A stretch of DNA of 32,204 nt from an uncultured Hungatella sp. (GCA_910585435.1 CAJUEJ010000039.1:3103-35306), one strand, 5' to 3'. Positions 1 to 7,547 are shown, counted from the first letter of the stretch. The notes: generated by a model from the letters alone, not told the origin. Program-made: numbers and translations.

Positions 1-1
1 T

Positions 2-991
2 TATAAACAAGTTTTGATACAAGAAAAAGATAAACATATTATAGCAAGAACTTTATGCCCTGTTTTTGAGTATGAAAATCTTTGTATGTTAATCAATAAA
101 ATTGTCGGTGATGAGAAGAAAACAAAAGAATTAATAGATTTATTTACATATAACAAAGAGACAAAATTAGATTTGCAATATACACCAATTTTGAGGGCAG
201 GAAAAAAAGTATATTTTTCCACATCAATAATAGCAATGTCTGATATGTTAAGAAATGCTATTTCTTATTCTTACATGATAAAAAATCAAATAGTAAATAA
301 TGATAATGGGATAGAACCAATGGTTCAGTATTGTGTGGCAGCATTTGAAAATAGTGAAGAAAAGTGTAGTGTTTTTAGCAATAGGAATTTTAAATATCAG
401 GGAAATAACGGAGAAATAGATGTATTAGTAATAACTGATACATATATACTTATAATCGAATGTAAAGCACCTATAACGCCTACAAGTACATTTGAGATGA
501 GATCCGAATATGAACATCTTTTGAAAGCAGAAAAGCAATTGAATCTTAGTAAAAAAGCATTTTCTGATAAAGGATTTCGGAATAATTATTTACATGGTTT
601 AGGAATAGAAGAAAGAAAGAGAGAAATTTTAACATGTATTTTATTGGGGAACAGAATCTTTTCCTGTTATACTGGGCTTGAGCATCCTATAAGATGCTTC
701 CATGAACTTGATATGATTCTTAATTGTGGAGTCAGTCAGGGAACATTAGGTACATGGAGACTATGGAAAAAAGAAAAGTATACTAGTGAAGATTTGATGG
801 AATTTCTGTCTGAAAAAAATTCTTTTGTATCTAAACTGCAAGAGGCATTAACTTCAAGAACTGAGACTATGAAATGCAACGGGAAAACCATTAAATATGA
901 AACATTCTTGTATGATTTAATAAAGGCTTATCATGTGATAGAAAAAGTAGGGACGTGTATTGAAAAAGGAAAAATAGAAATTAATGAATAA
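2..991 (+). CDS. PD-(D/E)xK nuclease-like protein, 5' end outside window
   Basis: The reading frame is open to the left edge of the window, so the N-terminus is probably missing; a TTG at 14 is the first possible internal start but has no convincing ribosome binding site. The protein carries the core of a PD-(D/E)xK nuclease fold. Counting from that TTG, Asp136 sits in a G-E-I-D-V strand and Glu149-Cys-Lys151 forms the E-x-K half, 13 residues later and flanked by hydrophobic strands. This is the arrangement seen in NERD-like and restriction-type nucleases. I do not recognise the C-terminal half. The gene is far more AT-rich than most of the window, which suggests separate acquisition. It could belong to a defence or DNA-processing module lying to the left. 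The nuclease fold is fairly sure; the substrate is unknown. It ends with TAA. Confidence 0.7.
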   Translation, partial: YKQVLIQEKDKHIIARTLCPVFEYENLCMLINKIVGDEKKTKELIDLFTYNKETKLDLQYTPILRAGKKVYFSTSIIAMSDMLRNAISYSYMIKNQIVNNDNGIEPMVQYCVAAFENSEEKCSVFSNRNFKYQGNNGEIDVLVITDTYILIIECKAPITPTSTFEMRSEYEHLLKAEKQLNLSKKAFSDKGFRNNYLHGLGIEERKREILTCILLGNRIFSCYTGLEHPIRCFHELDMILNCGVSQGTLGTWRLWKKEKYTSEDLMEFLSEKNSFVSKLQEALTSRTETMKCNGKTIKYETFLYDLIKAYHVIEKVGTCIEKGKIEINE

Positions 992-1055
992 CAAATAATA
1001 CGGTTGTTTATAAAATTTGAAGTCGGATAAATAAACCTAAATTATTGAACCGCGA

Positions 1056-1330
1056 TAGTCACCACCCCCAGTTGAACTGAGGGGTTGATGGGAGACCCTC
1101 CAAAGAGCCTTTGTTACCTCCTCGACTGAAAGGCTAGTATCGCAAGCTCTTTTGCTGGCCACCGCTTAGAACACGGCTCCGTCTCCATCCTCTTTTCGTG
1201 ACTCTTCTTTGGATAACCTCCTTTGTTATTAATGCGGTTGGCGAACCAGCATTATTGTAACACAGGAGGTTTTTTACTGTAAGCTGAAGCGTCTACCACC
1301 ACCCGCATAGCAGGTGGTTTTTTTGTTTTC
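1056..1330. mobile_element. Hairpin-rich non-coding segment, possible IS200/IS605-type remnant
   Basis: This stretch between the nuclease gene and ParB holds no convincing gene but several inverted repeats: CCCAGTT/AACTGAGGG around 1066-1083, AAAGCCTTT-type arms at 1106-1112 and 1129-1135, an AATGC...GCATT hairpin near 1231-1253, and ACCACC/GGTGGT at 1298-1318 before a T run. Hairpins near both ends with no terminal inverted repeat resemble the ends of IS200/IS605 elements, or a non-autonomous derivative or guide-type RNA left by one. It lies exactly where base composition switches from very AT-rich to mid-GC. No TnpA or TnpB coding is visible. It could instead be an untranslated structured RNA. 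The family name is inference. Confidence 0.35.
1298..1323 (+). terminator. Rho-independent terminator candidate
   Basis: A 6-bp GC-rich stem (ACCACC at 1298-1303 with GGTGGT at 1313-1318) is followed by an uninterrupted T run on the plus strand. It could end transcription from the nuclease gene or be the right-end hairpin of the adjacent IS-like segment. Confidence 0.5.
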
Positions 1331-1365
1331 AAAGTTCCGTTTTTCGGAACGCGAAAAACTCCATA

Positions 1366-1418
1366 ATGAAAACAGGCCCTTGGCCTGACAAGAAAAGACA
1401 GCCTGTTGTCTCCAGGCT
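1366..1418 (-). terminator. Tandem terminator hairpins downstream of parB
   Basis: Reading on the minus strand, two hairpins follow one another after the ParB gene. The first pairs 1413-1418 with 1400-1405 (AGCCTG/CAGGCT, 7-nt loop) and is followed by a TTTTCT run. The second pairs 1382-1387 with 1373-1378 (CAGGCC/GGCCTG, 3-nt loop) and is followed by TTTT. They probably end the DUF5688-ParB transcript. Confidence 0.55.
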
Positions 1419-1492
1419 GCCTTCATTTTCAGCATATCGTTTCCAGGCAGACTCCAATATCGTTTCACAAACCCGAATCTGCCAATGTTCCT

Positions 1493-2650
1493 TTAACCAA
1501 TGTTTTCCTTCCCTGTCTCCTTCTCATACAGCTCATGAGTGCCGTCCAGCACCTTCCTTTCATCCTCACTCGCAAAATACCATCCATAAGGCTCCAGTGC
1601 CTCATATCCTTTCAGGAGGGCCTTTCCCCTGGAGGAATTGAATTTCAGTTTGTAATCGAAAGTTTCATTGGTACTTGCCATGGACGCATCCAAAAGCACC
1701 AGCATCTGATGAATAATATTCATATTGTCTGCTTTCTTTTGGGCCTCTTGCCGTTCCTCTTTGCTGCAGCAGTATTCATCCTTATCCAGAAAGAGTTTTC
1801 TCAGCAATGCTTCCTGCAGAAGCGCGTCTAGCCCTACCAAGGCCTGCCAGATCCGTCTGATCTCCTCTCCTTCGTCTTTTACTGCGTCAACCTTTCCGGA
1901 AATGATATCCTGTATGAGAGCCTTCCTTCTGGCAGAACTCTCCTTCAGGATTGCCTTAATCTGCTTCTTTACCCTGGCCTTTCGCTTTTCCTCCTGTTCC
2001 ATTGGAGAAAGCACCTTATCCCCCTTTTGCATTTTCGTGATCACCAGGAGACGTCTGTAAGAAACCAGATAAAACATTGGTTCCTTTTCCTCTGGCAGAG
2101 TGATTTCTTTTGGAACCTCCTCCTCCAGTTCAAAGCCTTTAAGAGTTTTCCACTTCCCGGAATACAGCTCGCTCTTCACCTCATCCGAAGCTTTACATAT
2201 CCCCAGTTCTTCCAGCATAACTCCGATGGCTTTGGCGTTTTCTTCCCGTTTCGCCTCCTCAACAGCGCTGTGCGCCCGATTTATCAAATCCCTGGAACTG
2301 GAGGATTGTTTCAAGATCTCATTCCTAACATGGATATCCTTCACCTTTTCCAATTCATACAGATCTTTGAGCGACAGCTGGAAACCTCCATCCTTTTCTT
2401 TCCTCTGCAGCTCTTCCTGGTCCAACTTGGCGATGTTCAGCCGGTGCCGGATTGTCTTCTTGGTGAAACCTGTCTTTGCCGCGATGGAAGCTTCCGTCTC
2501 CCCAAAGTCCATCATCATTTGGAATCCCTGGGCCTCCTCATAGATGGTAAGGTTCCTTCTTTGCATGTTTTCTTCCAGCATGGTCGAAATCTGTTCCTTC
2601 TCTCCAACATCAGACACGATCCTGCAGGGAAGTTCTGTCATCCCTGCTAA
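1493..2650 (-). pseudogene. parB: ParB-like partition protein, C-terminal part behind an in-frame stop
   Basis: This is the continuation of the ParB gene beyond an in-frame TAA at 2651-2653. The first codons after the stop read L-A-G-M-T-E-L-P-C-R, the normal family continuation of the GHRRLEAA motif, so nothing is missing except one sense codon. A helix-turn-helix of the KorB/Spo0J type follows (G-E-T-E-A-S-I-A-A-K-T-G-F-T-K-K-T-I-R), then a long charged region. The only internal start is ATG at 2641, with no good ribosome binding site; a protein started there would have the DNA-binding helices but no N-terminal nuclease/CTPase-type box. ParB proteins bind centromere-like sites and spread with CTP to segregate or position DNA. 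The frame ends at TAA 1493-1495. Another frame stays protein-like for about 35 codons beyond, so a second lesion near 1495 is possible. Confidence 0.8.
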
Positions 2651-2878
2651 TTATGCGGCTTCCAGGCGGCGGTGGCCAATGAGAACCGTGTAATTCTTCC
2701 CTTTCAGCTTTATAGCAGCCTCCGGGTTCACCAGTTCCAATGGCACAACCGTCAGGTTCTGCATGATTCCGTTTTTTCGGATCGACTCTGCCAGTTCTGT
2801 TAAGTCTCCAGGTTCTTTCCTGGGATTTTTCGGATGTGGCCAGAGCCGGTCCACACTGATATTCACAATGTCTTTCAT
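2651..2878 (-). pseudogene. parB: ParB-like partition protein, N-terminal part ending at premature TAA
   Basis: This is the first 75 residues of a ParB/Spo0J-type protein. It has the N-terminal ParB box: L-W-P-H-P-x-N-P-R near residues 12-20, an E-L-A-E-S-I-x-x-x-G helix, and the nucleotide-contacting G-H-R-R motif at 68-71. The ATG at 2878 has an AAGGAG site upstream. Translation stops at TAA 2651-2653, directly after G-H-R-R-L-E-A-A, where relatives carry Lys or Gln. The rest of the gene follows in the same frame. Alone, this fragment lacks the helix-turn-helix and the dimerisation region and is unlikely to work. It is transcribed after the DUF5688 gene with a gap of 66 bp. No ParA is in the window. 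Confidence 0.8.
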
Positions 2879-2944
2879 TCCATTTTTCTCCTTTTATTGG
2901 GGATCAACTTGCTCCGCTGTTGGGAGCCTGCCAGAAGTTACTCC

Positions 2945-3826
2945 TCACACAATAGTCATCTGACCTGAATTACGGCAGTATCGATACACATTATCACTTA
3001 GCACCATATTTTCAGGGGTTTCATGGTTGTTTATGGATTTGACCAGGTTTCTTAGTTCTGACGCTTCATGCCGGCCCATAGGTATCACGATGATTTCATC
3101 AACACTGGCAGGCAGGATATACAGATCATTTTCTAATTTCCCGGACAAAGATTCAAACATACTGTTGCAAAGCAGAGCGTCCGCCCCGTTGTCCCCATTA
3201 TGATTGTTGATGATATACATAGGAACGAGAATCGGGAACGTCTCTTTTGACAGCCCCGTAATCTCTGACAGATACTCTTCTGCTGTCTGTAAATAAAACT
3301 CTCTGCTTTTCATGTTCTGTTTTGCCGCCGCAGCCAGTTCCTCTCCGCTGATTTCATACATCTTACAAAAACTGTAAGTGACTGCAAAATGAATCTTACA
3401 TTCCTCATCTTCTGACAGAACCATCCTGTAGATTGCGGCAAGATCCAGTAGCCTTTCATGGGGCATTTCCATAAGACGTGTTCTGTTTTTTTCAGCATTA
3501 ATGACCTGATATTCCACCTTCTCCAGAATCTCGTTCTTGTCAAGTCTGGCAAAAAATTTCGACCCTTGATTACTGTCATAGCAGCTTCTGCATACATCAG
3601 CTATCTTCCGGGCCATGCCTTTGATTCCCGTTTCTTCAACCGGAATGGCTCTGAAATTTATTTCGATACAAAATATCGGTCCCGTTTTAGGCCCTCTCGG
3701 TATGACAGTCATGGATTTCTGCTCCGTTCCATTGTGTTGATCAATCGGGGAAAAGAATACTTCGAATTCCGTCCCAAGTTCTTCTCTTACCCCATTGATA
3801 AGCCCTTTCTTTGATTCTTCCGTCAT
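2945..3826 (-). CDS. DUF5688 family protein
   Basis: A 293-residue protein that matches my memory of the DUF5688 family, common in mobile elements of Clostridia and of unknown function. Typical features are the N-terminal R-E-E-L segment, a central N-R-x-R region followed by L-L-D-L-A, a P-M-Y-I-I-N-N motif, and a C-terminal segment reading I-L-P-A-S-V-D-E-I-I-V-I-P, followed by an N-x-x-E-T-P-E-N-x-x-L-S-D-x-V-Y-x-Y motif. No signal peptide or membrane segment is seen, so it is probably cytoplasmic. Its ATG overlaps the TGA of a 23-codon ORF (ATGA), which suggests translational coupling. It sits immediately before parB in one transcript. The family is fairly sure; no function can be stated. 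Confidence 0.7.
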   Translation of the reverse strand: MTEESKKGLINGVREELGTEFEVFFSPIDQHNGTEQKSMTVIPRGPKTGPIFCIEINFRAIPVEETGIKGMARKIADVCRSCYDSNQGSKFFARLDKNEILEKVEYQVINAEKNRTRLMEMPHERLLDLAAIYRMVLSEDEECKIHFAVTYSFCKMYEISGEELAAAAKQNMKSREFYLQTAEEYLSEITGLSKETFPILVPMYIINNHNGDNGADALLCNSMFESLSGKLENDLYILPASVDEIIVIPMGRHEASELRNLVKSINNHETPENMVLSDNVYRYCRNSGQMTIV

Positions 3827-3894
3827 TTCTTTTCATCCTCCTCAGGGGCTAACACCATGCTTATTCCCGCCACTGTAATAAATTTTCTTTCCAT
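3823..3894 (-). CDS. 23-codon ORF coupled to the DUF5688 gene
   Basis: This short ORF reads M-E-R-K-F-I-T-V-A-G-I-S-M-V-L-A-P-E-E-D-E-K-K. It has a clear AAAGGAG site 8 nt before its ATG and ends in a TGA that overlaps the ATG of the DUF5688 gene. The arrangement suggests either a real microprotein or a leader whose translation opens the downstream start. No rare-codon run or attenuator hairpin is seen. Confidence 0.55.
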   Translation of the reverse strand: MERKFITVAGISMVLAPEEDEKK

Positions 3895-3999
3895 ATGCTC
3901 TCCTTTCTCAATTCCTTCAGCGTTCCGATTCAATTATGGACACTGATGATTTTGTATAAATAGGAAACAGTTAAATGGCAGTTTTTTTCTGCGCATATA

Positions 4000-4052
4000 T
4001 TCTTACGAAATACCTGACCAAATTTCTACCGAAAAACAATCCTTCGTAAGAA
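4000..4052. repeat. 10-bp perfect inverted repeat in the divergent intergenic region
   Basis: TTCTTACGAA at 4000-4009 is matched by TTCGTAAGAA at 4043-4052, with 33 bases between. It lies between the divergent DUF5688-ParB operon and the VOC gene. The arms are too AT-rich and too far apart for a terminator and no T run follows. It could be a paired operator or a binding site for the neighbouring ParB; it does not match the B. subtilis parS consensus. Confidence 0.5.
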
Positions 4053-4170
4053 AAGCTGTCTCAAAGCATAAAGTCTTATCATCCTGTCACATCTGTGATT
4101 GAAAGCCATGTGGAAATTTGATAGAATAAATGTCAGAAAACAAGAATGTTCGCTGAAAGGAGAAGCAGCT

Positions 4171-4614
4171 ATGTTCCGATATGTGCATACAAATATCATC
4201 GCAAAGGATCATCAAAAACTGATTCATTTTTATAAGGAAGTATTTCACTGCAAAAGTATCGGGGAGACAAGAGACCTTCGGGGAGAATGGCTGGACCGTC
4301 TGACCGGAATCCAGGGTGCGCACATCACGGGGGAACATCTCTGCCTGCCAGGGTATGGAACAGACCACCCCACTCTCGAAATCTTTTCTTATGACACGAT
4401 GGAAGATTCCTGCAGCCGAATCAATGGGTGTGGAATCGCCCACCTTGCTTTTGAAGTGGATGATGTGGAAGAAACACTGCAGCTCCTCCTTGAAAAAGGC
4501 GGAAGCCAGATCGGAGAACTGGTGAAAACCACTTATGAAAACGGAAAGAAGGCTGTCTTTGTTTACGCTGCAGACCCGGAAGGAAACATCATCGAATTGC
4601 AGAGCTGGTCATAG
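4171..4614 (+). CDS. VOC-fold (glyoxalase/dioxygenase superfamily) protein
   Basis: A 147-residue protein of the vicinal oxygen chelate superfamily, at the usual single-subunit length with two beta-alpha-beta-beta-beta halves. The four expected metal-ligand positions are present: His6 in the first strand (Y-V-H-T-N-I), Glu70 (L-E-I-F), His91 (A-H-L-A-F-E-V) and Glu142 (I-I-E-L-Q). The D-P-E-G-N motif precedes the last strand. I chose the ATG at 4171 over upstream starts because GAAAGGAGA precedes it at good spacing and the fold begins there. Members include lactoylglutathione lyases, fosfomycin or bleomycin resistance proteins and dioxygenases; nothing here picks one. It stands alone on the plus strand next to mobile-element genes and may be cargo. 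Confidence 0.85.
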   Translation: MFRYVHTNIIAKDHQKLIHFYKEVFHCKSIGETRDLRGEWLDRLTGIQGAHITGEHLCLPGYGTDHPTLEIFSYDTMEDSCSRINGCGIAHLAFEVDDVEETLQLLLEKGGSQIGELVKTTYENGKKAVFVYAADPEGNIIELQSWS

Positions 4615-4726
4615 GCAGCCTCTCCGCTTTGTTTCGCCTTAATCAAATGCGGCCATTATCTTAGGGGCGTTGTCCTCACACGGATATATACATGATTGAG
4701 ATTTATGAAATCTGGTGATTACCTGT

Positions 4727-5368
4727 ATGAACCATATAGAAGTAAAGCAAGTAAAAACATACTACGGCTATCAAGAATTCTATTGGATTATTGACGGCCG
4801 GCCGATTACCGCATATCTGGAACAGCACAGACCCGACTCCCTCTCCGCCTTCGGTTCCCTCCTTGGGCTGCTCCCAGCTTGGAGTGGAAAACTCATATGG
4901 CCGTGGGAAAATGATCTGGTATGGGAAATGGTCTGCAGTGAAGAGGAACTAAACGTGCCCCTTCTTGTCTGTGAAGACGACTGTGACCTCTCTTGTATTG
5001 TCATTGTCGCCCATATCCGAAAGACAGAAACTTATGTTTATTGGGACACAATCGGCAGTCTGGACCATTCCCATTTTGATCTCTCACAGTATAACCAAAG
5101 CGGTATTCTCTGCCTGGAGGCATATACGGATGAAGACTGGGAAAACTATGGGGATAACATTGCTCTGGAGCCATACGGAAGTGCGGAATATTGGAAGTGG
5201 GTAAGTGAAAACGGTTATGAGGAACACATGCGGAGACAGCGAAATTACAGAAAGCCATATATGCAGGATGAGCAAAATATAGAATGGATCTGGAGCCCTG
5301 GCTGGAAGTTTGAAAGGAAAGACTATGAGGCGATGGTAACACAGTATGAAAAATTAAGAGGCCGCTAA
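4727..5368 (+). CDS. Unrecognised Trp-rich acidic protein
   Basis: I do not recognise this 213-residue protein. It is soluble, acidic and unusually rich in Trp and Tyr, with no signal peptide or membrane segment. It contains a W-P-W-E-N segment near residue 60, a V-Y-W-D-T-I-G motif around the middle, and an aromatic C-terminal third that includes W-I-W-S-P-G-W. The ATG at 4727 is preferred over a GTG at 4715 because GGTGAT, a match to the anti-Shine-Dalgarno sequence, lies at suitable spacing. Size, composition and solitary position next to a surface or transfer module fit immunity-type or phage-derived cargo proteins, but that is a guess. Confidence 0.65.
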   Translation: MNHIEVKQVKTYYGYQEFYWIIDGRPITAYLEQHRPDSLSAFGSLLGLLPAWSGKLIWPWENDLVWEMVCSEEELNVPLLVCEDDCDLSCIVIVAHIRKTETYVYWDTIGSLDHSHFDLSQYNQSGILCLEAYTDEDWENYGDNIALEPYGSAEYWKWVSENGYEEHMRRQRNYRKPYMQDEQNIEWIWSPGWKFERKDYEAMVTQYEKLRGR

Positions 5369-5445
5369 AAAATAATCGCCCCGCACTTTGCCTGGGAAAC
5401 GATTCGTTTTTGATTTTAAGCCCCCTTTCTTTTCCAAACCACTCC

Positions 5446-5474
5446 TTTACAACAGCAGCAAGTTATTGTATGAT
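5446..5474 (+). promoter_or_regulatory. Sigma-70-type promoter for the small basic protein
   Basis: A -35 box TTTACA at 5446-5451 and a -10 box TATGAT at 5469-5474 are separated by exactly 17 bp, each one base off consensus. Transcription would begin near 5481 and give a short leader containing the AAGGAGG site at 5505-5511 before the ATG at 5520. Confidence 0.7.
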
Positions 5475-5519
5475 TATTTTATCAATTTCTAACTATATTC
5501 ATTCAAGGAGGCTGTCCAA

Positions 5520-5807
5520 ATGCCAAGAGGAGTAAAAAAGGAAATCGTTTATACTGGTAAGGCTTTAAAGCTGCATGAGAAAATCATGAAAATGGAATCC
5601 GATCTGAAAGCCGCGAAAGAAGAATTAAAAACCGCCTATAAGGAGCAGTTAAAGGCTGAAAAAGCCGCGGCCATGAAGGAAAAGAAAGCCGCCGCTATTG
5701 CCGCCAAAAAGGCTATGAGGGAAAATAAGGCCAAACTGTTAAAGGCTATTGAGGAATCAGGAAAGTCCGCGGAAGAAATCCTGGCACTTCTTTCTAAGGA
5801 AGCCTGA
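5520..5807 (+). CDS. Small Lys/Ala-rich coiled-coil protein
   Basis: A 95-residue, highly basic protein dominated by Lys, Ala and Glu. It begins M-P-R-G-V-K-K-E-I and continues as one long predicted helix with heptad-like spacing from about residue 18 to 75, including A-A-A-M-K-E-K-K-A-A-A-I-A-A-K-K. The last 20 residues form a more ordinary amphipathic segment (S-A-E-E-I-L-A-L-L). The composition resembles H1-like DNA-binding tails, so nucleoid or plasmid DNA binding is possible but not shown. It is a monocistronic unit with a strong Shine-Dalgarno site, a good promoter and its own terminator, so it is probably well expressed. I do not recognise a named family. Confidence 0.75.
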   Translation: MPRGVKKEIVYTGKALKLHEKIMKMESDLKAAKEELKTAYKEQLKAEKAAAMKEKKAAAIAAKKAMRENKAKLLKAIEESGKSAEEILALLSKEA

Positions 5808-5856
5808 CTTTATATGAAACAGATCGAGGCATATCAAATTTGCCTGATTTTGAAAA

Positions 5857-5896
5857 GACCACCGAACCGGAGTAACTGGCTTTGGTGGCCTTTTTT
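5857..5896 (+). terminator. Bidirectional terminator between the small basic protein and deformylase genes
   Basis: An imperfect stem pairs GACCACCGAA (from 5857) with TTTGGTGGCC (to 5890) and is followed by six T on the plus strand. The opposite strand also has TTTTC after the stem. It lies between two convergent genes, so it can end both transcripts. Confidence 0.7.
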
Positions 5897-5898
5897 AT

Positions 5899-5953
5899 GC
5901 ACACGAACACTTCAAAGAAGATTGTCGGCCAAGCTGACAACTGCCCGGTGTGC
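5899..5953. repeat. Nested inverted repeat
   Basis: An outer pair, GCACAC (5899-5904) and GTGTGC (5948-5953), encloses an inner hairpin, TTGTCGGC (5922-5929) and GCTGACAA (5933-5940), with a three-base loop. No T run follows on either strand, so it is not a simple terminator. It sits just beyond the 3' end of the deformylase gene. A protein-binding or processing site is possible. Confidence 0.45.
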
Positions 5954-5984
5954 AAGTAGAGGGGAGAAGCCTCTGCTGCTCGAT

Positions 5985-6464
5985 TCATCTTTTCATAACA
6001 AAGGATTTGTTGTCAATTGCCCTCATAGTTGCTAAAATGCCATCTAGATGGTCATACTCATGTTGAATTAATTCAGCCATATCATCATCCATGGACATCG
6101 TCTGTTCCTGCCAGCTTTCGTCACGGTAATGCAGGATTAAGTGGCGATAGCGCCGTACCCGCACCAGCAAATTTGGAAAAGACATACAGTCATCCATCAA
6201 TTCCATCATCTCCTCCCCGATAAACTCCAGGGATGGGTTAATAATCACATAGGGCTTGTCAGTCAAAATGCAGATCAGTCGTTTCTTCACTCCGATCTGA
6301 GGAGCCGCGATTGCGCGTCCAAAGCCGTAATCCCGCCGGATTCCTTTAATACAATCAAACATATCTGTAAATACCGGTTTCAGTAACTCTAACTCTTCTT
6401 TCTTCACTTCCTCTGAAATTTCATATAGCCTGGGATCACCAAGCAGTAATATTTCCCGTTCCAT
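5985..6464 (-). CDS. def: Peptide deformylase-like metalloenzyme
   Basis: A 159-residue protein of the polypeptide deformylase family, which removes the formyl group from the initiator methionine of nascent proteins with an Fe2+ or other divalent metal centre. All three signature motifs are visible. Motif 1 is G-R-A-I-A-A-P-Q at residues 49-56, motif 2 D-D-C-M-S at 91-95 with the metal ligand Cys93, and motif 3 H-E-Y-D-H at 135-139 with ligands His135 and His139 and catalytic Glu136. Motif 1 has Ala where the classic G-x-G-x-A-A-P-Q has its second Gly, and motif 2 has D-D where E-G is usual, so this is a divergent branch. An AAAGGAG site precedes the ATG. It lies among mobile-element genes, away from the fmt-type neighbours of a housekeeping copy. 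Confidence 0.88.
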   Translation of the reverse strand: MEREILLLGDPRLYEISEEVKKEELELLKPVFTDMFDCIKGIRRDYGFGRAIAAPQIGVKKRLICILTDKPYVIINPSLEFIGEEMMELMDDCMSFPNLLVRVRRYRHLILHYRDESWQEQTMSMDDDMAELIQHEYDHLDGILATMRAIDNKSFVMKR

Positions 6465-6554
6465 TTCTTTGCTCCTTTGAAAATCGTTTTGCTTCGTCAG
6501 TTTCCATTATAACGATCTGCTCATAAGAATACAATCCTGACTTTTGCGGTGATA

Positions 6555-7547
6555 TTACCGCCCTTCCTCCCCCTGTCTTTCCATCTCCCCCACCGCCTTC
6601 TCATACCCCTGCTGCACATTGGCAATCATCTGCTCCACCGAAGCTGCCAGTTCCGGATTGCTCTCCCGCTTCCACTCTATGGCCCTCTGAAGGCAGTCCC
6701 GGTAATGAATGGCATGCCTGGCATTCTGGACGGAACCAATCTCCTTTAAAACCTGATTCACCTGTGCTTCATAGCGTTTCCGAAGCCTTTCCCCCATTGT
6801 CCGGTTTGCCTTTTCCAATGCCTTCTTTTCCTTTTCCAACTGCCGTATCCGCTGCTCCTTCCCCAGACTCTTAAGCATCTGATCCTTATAAAACTCATCA
6901 GCCCGGACAGCGTATGCCTCCAGGCTTTCCCCTTCCTCTGGACTTGGCAGCTGTTTTTCCAGCGCCAGATTAACGTTGGAATAAAACCTCCCCACCTTAT
7001 CATGTTCGATATGCATATACCGGCTTTCCGGTTCCAGCCCGCACGCTCTGGTATACTCATGATATTTCACATGAAGGTCACGCATGGCCTGCCGATCCGG
7101 AAGGAAAGCACGGGCCCTGAGCCTTCCTTCCATAACAGGAAATACAATGGCATGGATATGGGGAACCCGTTCATCCATATGAAGGGTCGCCGCCGCCACG
7201 TTCTCTCTGCCAAAAACATCCCTCAAAAACTGAATGGAATTCCTCTTCCACTGTTCCAGAGTAAATTCCGGAGGCAGTTTCCCCTGGCCGAAGGATAAAA
7301 ACATTTCAAATCCCCGTATCCCGTTTTTGCGTACTTTATGAGTATCATAATAAGGAAGGCCGGCCAGCCTTTTTTCAAAGCAGGTAAGATAAGTCTCCCC
7401 TACGGGAAGCCGGATCAGCTGCTCATTTTTCCATGTCTTTGACGAATCCGCATTGGAAATTTCTCCAAGACGCATGTTGTGCTTCCATTTAGAGGCAAAT
7501 GCCTGACTGGAATGGATTGGTTCCACTCTCAGTATCTGTTTCGGCAT
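6555..7547 (-). CDS. mobV: MobV-family relaxase (Pre/Mob plasmid recombination enzyme)
   Basis: A 330-residue Mob/Pre protein. This family nicks one strand at oriT and leads it into the recipient. The N-terminal K-H-N-M-R at 22-26 matches the H-N-x-R motif of pMV158 MobM, including the His proposed as nucleophile. The metal-binding motif L-H-M-D-E-R-V-P-H-I-H at 122-132 has His123, Asp125, Glu126, His130 and His132. From about residue 215 the protein is a charged coiled coil, as in MobM, probably for dimerisation or coupling. It is shorter than MobM (about 494 residues), having less C-terminal coiled coil. GGGAGGAG precedes the ATG. A perfect inverted repeat 39-69 bp upstream may be part of oriT. 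Confidence 0.9.
   Translation of the reverse strand: MPKQILRVEPIHSSQAFASKWKHNMRLGEISNADSSKTWKNEQLIRLPVGETYLTCFEKRLAGLPYYDTHKVRKNGIRGFEMFLSFGQGKLPPEFTLEQWKRNSIQFLRDVFGRENVAAATLHMDERVPHIHAIVFPVMEGRLRARAFLPDRQAMRDLHVKYHEYTRACGLEPESRYMHIEHDKVGRFYSNVNLALEKQLPSPEEGESLEAYAVRADEFYKDQMLKSLGKEQRIRQLEKEKKALEKANRTMGERLRKRYEAQVNQVLKEIGSVQNARHAIHYRDCLQRAIEWKRESNPELAASVEQMIANVQQGYEKAVGEMERQGEEGR

Noticed and set aside
1..1400. Complete restriction-modification system
   Set aside because: Only a nuclease-like fragment is visible; no methyltransferase motifs are present in the window.
2027..2650. Plus-strand ORF of 207 codons opposite parB
   Set aside because: Antisense to clear ParB motifs; composition is a codon-complement artefact.
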